From: Iris pallida
Lineage: Eukaryota; Streptophyta; Magnoliopsida; Asparagales; Iridaceae
Direction: 5' to 3'
Length of the DNA: 64,000 nucleotides
Assembly: GCA_029216955.1 (NCBI GenBank)
Contig: JANAVB010010791.1
Coordinates: forward strand, 4,757,304-4,821,303
Part shown: in pieces, positions 59,611 through 64,000 of the stretch
Layout of the letters: each line of letters starts with the position of its first letter
Position numbering within the stretch: the first letter of the stretch is position 1
Position numbers and translations under genes: made by a program
The notes under the pieces: model-generated
Told to the model about the DNA's origin: nothing
The model's input: only the letters and a program-made list of their open reading frames with translations
Databases searched by the model: none

Positions 59611-60581
59611 AGTCTACCCCCCTTAGAAGAATTTCGTCCTCGAAATTAAGATGATCGTACTCCTCCTAGGTCAAGCCCCCAATCAAAAAAGGTCGAAGGA
59701 TAATATACAATCATAGTCCTACTGGTCGTGATTCCACAGTCTCGAACAGGGTAACTACGCTATCTAGCATATCACAAAATATCCTGACAGGTACTAATGG
59801 AAATCACACATGAAGGTGGGGAAGAAGAACAAGGAGGTCAAACCTGCTAACCCATCACCTGCAGTGTTGGTCTCCACGACCGCCATCAAAAAAGCTCCAC
59901 CCCTCTGGGCATGGTGCTGTGCTACAGGTGATCTAACTCCCTCTATCTAATCCATGATACTCAAGTAACATCCATGCTGATATCATACTCCATACTAGGG
60001 CACCATCTATATGGTATCTATTCAGCAATCTGATAATCATACCCGTCTATTCAGAACCATGTTACCAGAATCCTTGTTAAGCTAGTAAGAACAACAGCGA
60101 TAATCAATAGAGTCTGCAACTAAGGTACATACCTCTAGATTCATGGTATTTAAAAATTTTGCATTGTCGCTAGCTTGGCTGCAAAAACTTTAAATTTCCA
60201 CACCCAAGATATACATCCAAAATTAGACCCTATCTCATCACCAAACTAGCTAATATGGCTGTAGAAGACTCTAGATTCCCTGACAGAGGCAACCTAGCCC
60301 ATAATATTATCTTGATAGAAAATTAAGTCAATAATGGATACCAAGAATCAAATTCAACGATGAACAAGGAAGATAGACAGATACTGTCAGAATCGAATTT
60401 TGAGATAGTTTATAATGAGATTCTCAAGGGTCATTCCAGGAATTTTCTAAAGTAGTCCTAACTGTGATTGAGTACTCTCTCAACTTAAGCCTATTCCGTA
60501 GTTCCTATCGCAGGCTGTAGTGATACTCTAGTTCGAATACCACTACATAAACTCGACTTACAAGGGCCACCACTAAAAATG
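59611..60581 (-). mobile_element. Element B: right interior, 971 bp, non-coding
   Basis: The sequence is nearly the same as 39829-40798, with the reversed PPT at its left (CCCCCCTTAGAAGAATTTCG) and the reversed PBS-like TAGTGGTGGCCC at its right (minus strand, about 60565-60576). There is no open gag-pol frame. Confidence 0.88.
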
Positions 60582-63500
60582 TGTTACGACACGTACCCAG
60601 TGTAGGGGCACGAGAAGTGGGTACGTCCAGCCTACGCCGCAGTGTCGACAGTAGAACGCTGTCCTAGGTTCTATCTAATCAACAACTCACGCAATTATAT
60701 AATGTACTTGTCAAATCTTAACTCCGAACGAAGGACAAGTATAAATATAATAAAATCTCAATCACAGTCTAAACACGATATGATAGCACAGAAGTTTACA
60801 ACTAAGACTAAAACAACAACAAATATAAGGCAAGTAGGGCAAATCTCATATCTCGAGTTATTACAATTCAAGTTCTAAAACATGAAAACTAAACCAGTCT
60901 ACTAGCTAGTCTCCCGATCACTCCTGAGTGTCGTGGCTAAAGGTAGCTAAGCCATCTCCTGCTCTAAGGCAAGTAGGGCAAATGTCCTCAGGGCAAGCAT
61001 CTGTAATATTTTCAACAGGTCCAGTCAGGACATGAACGAGTACAACTCATCTAGAAATCCCAAGTAAATGACAGAACTATAAAGCAGTTATAGACAGTTG
61101 TATTGATAAACATGGCAGTTTATACAGGTAGTGATGTAGAGAAACAGTTAAGGTACAAAGAAAGTAAGGTAACTAAACAAGAGAAGAAGCATAGCAATGA
61201 AGACTATAAAATATGATCTAGCTGAACTAGAGTAACATGATATAAGTCCAGATAGTATAATATTAGTCAAGTGTAATCCCAGTGTGAGTCCAGATAATGT
61301 AAATCTAATACCAGATGATTTTAGTACAAGATGAGTCCAGACAATGATCAATGATTCCAGGGTGAGTACGAACAATACTCTAACAGTGTGTTTTAAAATA
61401 TCGAGATCGACATGTAAATGGATGTAGGTAATACGACACTTCGCACACTCGGCCAAGTATGGGATGGCTATCATTCCAATATAATTCCAAGGGAGTGGTT
61501 CCAGTATTTGGGAATGTTCACATGTCTACTCCAATATTTCCCCACCCAACAAGTACAAGTGAATCCATAACCCGACACAAAATAGTACAAGTCCAACCAG
61601 AACATGAATAATACCAGTAAGTGATTTCAGGGTGATTTCAGTAGGTGATTCCAGTAGGTGATTCCAGTAGTGGTTCAAGAAATGGAGGCCAGACATGAAT
61701 AAATGAGTGTCGCATAAAATGGATCCAGAAATATTAAATCGTATTTGTAACAGAGAATCAAATAGAACTAACTAGAACTGACGTACAGTAATCGACAATT
61801 AAATAAAAGAACTATCAGAGAATGTACTCGCCTGATACTCTGAAAAGAGTAGTATAATATCAGATGTCTGCACCAGAGTCACAATATCCTAAATAGAGCA
61901 ATATGGGTTATAATGTTTTTAAAATAAAATAATTGAAGTTTACGATGCAATCTACATGATTTCTAGGCCAATCTTGGTCAAAGTCAAACTTTTAGGGTTT
62001 TTGGTCGATATCCAGGTCAACTAGGCTATTGGGTTTACATCAATCTAGCAAACTCTACATTAGGGCTAAACTCATAATCCTAACCAATGCACATCTAATT
62101 CCAACTCATAATCCTATAGTATAAGTATATCTATATATGCCATATCTCTATTTGCCTCTCTAGTTCATATGTACATCATGATATCGACTTAACATCAATT
62201 TCCAATCCCTCGCATGTAGCAACCATATTTATATCAAACACATATGTAGTATAACCCATATATATAGCTATTAGCCTATATACATGTAGCCTCTCATATC
62301 TAACATATGAATTACACTATTTATAGACATACCTATATAGCCTAAGTAGTCATGGCCTCACTTGTATATATATATATACCTATACATTTACATTTAACCC
62401 ATCACTAACCCACAATATACATATGTGGGATATATATAAATGCCACCATCTCCTATATAGGATTGGTGGATGAGTCCTCATGTGACTATTATGATTTCCT
62501 CCCTAATATTTCTCTGTCAAGCCAAGCCAAATAGTGGCTGCCTACTGTACTGCCTTACAGTGCAGTGGTTCACTGAAAGGGGGCAGCTGCTGCTATCCTC
62601 TTCTCCCATACTAACCTGCCCATCTTCTCCTTCTCTGATATAATAAAAAAACTGACACTGACAAGTGCATTACTAATTTCTGAAACAAATCCTAAAATTT
62701 GGAACCTACACACTCACTCAATACACTAGTTAGGTGCTAGCTCCTATAGAGTGCACTTACCCTCACTATCCTTACCTTTCCTATATCTCAGAAAAATTGA
62801 TATTACCCTCAACTCAATCTAACCCCAATAACATATATCTATATAACATCCAAAAATACATAAATCAATGCCAAAAGCTGCTGCTGCCCTTTTTCTATTA
62901 TCTACCATCCCCACTGTCCACTTGCAGACCAAACAACACTACTTTCCTTCACTCCTCTATTCATTCACTTATTCACTCTAATTTATCACTACCAATTAAC
63001 AATATACCCAATGTTCTTCCTAACTAGTATGTGAAGAGCAGGACATATCAACAAGGACTAGATAACTATCTGGAAACTGAACATGAATATTAAAACTAAT
63101 ATGCTATTGCTCTTAAGGTAATATAGACAACATGTATATGTTTAAGACAGAACTAAGAGTGCCCAGGATCTAACTAAAGCCAAGTGGCTGCACCTTTGGC
63201 ACAACAAGGTGGTTTGAACCAAGTTGCTCAAGCCCCTGCTACTTACTGAATCACTAATGAGTAGTGGACTGAACAAGTGGAAGGAATTTCTAATGTTCAG
63301 TATGGATTGAAACTCATTTGAAAACTGTTTTTTTAAACATGTATCAGTCATGCAACAAATGGAACCAAAAATCATTTAAAACCTAATTAATCTATTCGAA
63401 ATCGAAAGAAAATACATGCCAACATAGGTGTGGGTCTGTTCGTGTCCCCGTGTCCAGCAAATAGGACACGAAGTATTGAATATGTCATGAAACAGGTGGT

Positions 63501-64000
63501 ATCAGCAAACAATGTACTGTGCGTGCTAAGTGTCGTACGGCCAGGTTGGTCTAGATTGGACACGATATAGTCCACAAGAGGACACATTGTCGTGTCCCCA
63601 CTTAGTCTAGGTATAGGTCTTCGTGTCCAAGTGCCTACACTGAGTCGAGGTCGTGTCGTGTCAGTGTTATTAGGGCGTATCAGTGGCTCGAAACTGGTAT
63701 ACACAACACTATACGAAATCAGTGCGGGTAAATTTTCTTCGTGAACACATATCGAGAACCTATGAAACTTTATCGATGTCGTGTCAGTGATTGCCCGTAC
63801 CCACACACCAATTTTCAGGTATCGGGGTACCATGTCGTGTCCGCTAGGACACCCGAGCAGCAGGACACTGCACGAGCCCCTTGCGGTGTCTCATGCGGCG
63901 TGTTCGAGTTCTAAAATAGTGTCCAAACATGCGTAAAATTGACTCAGTCATTTAGGGTTGTAATATACACATGTTAGGCTACACTTACATGTAATTTTTT
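60582..64000 (-). repeat. Element B: right LTR (c), cut by the window edge
   Basis: It starts TGTTACGACACGTACCC and follows LTRs (a) and (b) for 3419 bp. Differences include a templated insertion at 60826-60844, a deletion of about 53 bp at 63113, and a short TA tract (62364-62379). The LTR start on the minus strand and the flanking DNA lie beyond the window. No gene is present. Confidence 0.92.

Noticed and set aside
1..64000. Search by eye for tRNA, rRNA, host genes, or an integrated viral genome
   Set aside because: No cloverleaf with conserved tRNA boxes, no rRNA words, no multi-exon host frame and no viral replication or coat motifs were seen; everything identifiable belongs to transposable elements.

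Overview
This window is plant nuclear DNA made almost entirely of nested transposable elements. I found no host protein-coding gene, rRNA gene, tRNA gene, CRISPR array or bacterial-type operon. The plant assignment rests on three things: a CACTA (En/Spm) DNA transposon with a Transposase_21-type TNPD gene and a TNPA-like gene; Ty3/gypsy-type LTR retrotransposons with very long LTRs and 5-bp target-site duplications (TSDs); and short GT..AG introns in the transposase genes. The depth of nesting suggests a large, repeat-rich plant genome (probably an angiosperm). I cannot name the species.

Layout. 1-4734: element E1 (plus strand), with the end of its 5' LTR, a 751-bp non-coding interior and a complete 3.5-kb 3' LTR. 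4735-5143: a foldback MITE and a TA tract. 5144-10685: minus-strand LTR fragments and unassigned AT-rich DNA. 10686-14512: element F (plus), an LTR with TATA box and polyA signal, a tRNA-Met-like primer-binding site (PBS) and a non-coding interior. 14513-about 17018: a minus-strand LTR fragment (C'). About 17019-34556: a degenerate Ty3/gypsy element (D) with gag and a G-patch-like segment, split in its gag by a 12.8-kb CACTA transposon (19785-32593, 3-bp TSD TAC). That transposon is itself split in its TNPA-like gene by a 5.2-kb solo LTR (S, 24758-29969, TSD CTAGT). 34557-35325: LTR fragment H. 35326-64000: a tandem three-LTR element (B, minus strand) in the order LTR, interior, LTR, interior, LTR. 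Its middle LTR was hit by element A (43502-57743, TSD CTAAG), whose 5' LTR was in turn hit by solo LTR C (43792-47342, TSD TTATT) in the opposite direction.

How the parts work together. The insertions give a relative time order: D, then H, then B, then A, then C on one side, and D, then CACTA, then S on the other. Elements E1, B and A are LARD-like: LTRs of about 3.5-4.6 kb around interiors of 0.75-3.8 kb with no recognisable gag-pol, so they would depend on enzymes from other elements. The CACTA genes and the gag carry stops and frameshifts, so nothing here looks able to transpose by itself. The less expected signals are a conserved hairpin box at the 3' end of several LTR types, a position within these LTRs where each family carries a different minisatellite, short-motif clusters downstream of the LTR TATA boxes, an altered PBS sequence shared by three families, and the three-LTR tandem. 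All alignments were made by eye; percentages and counts are approximate.
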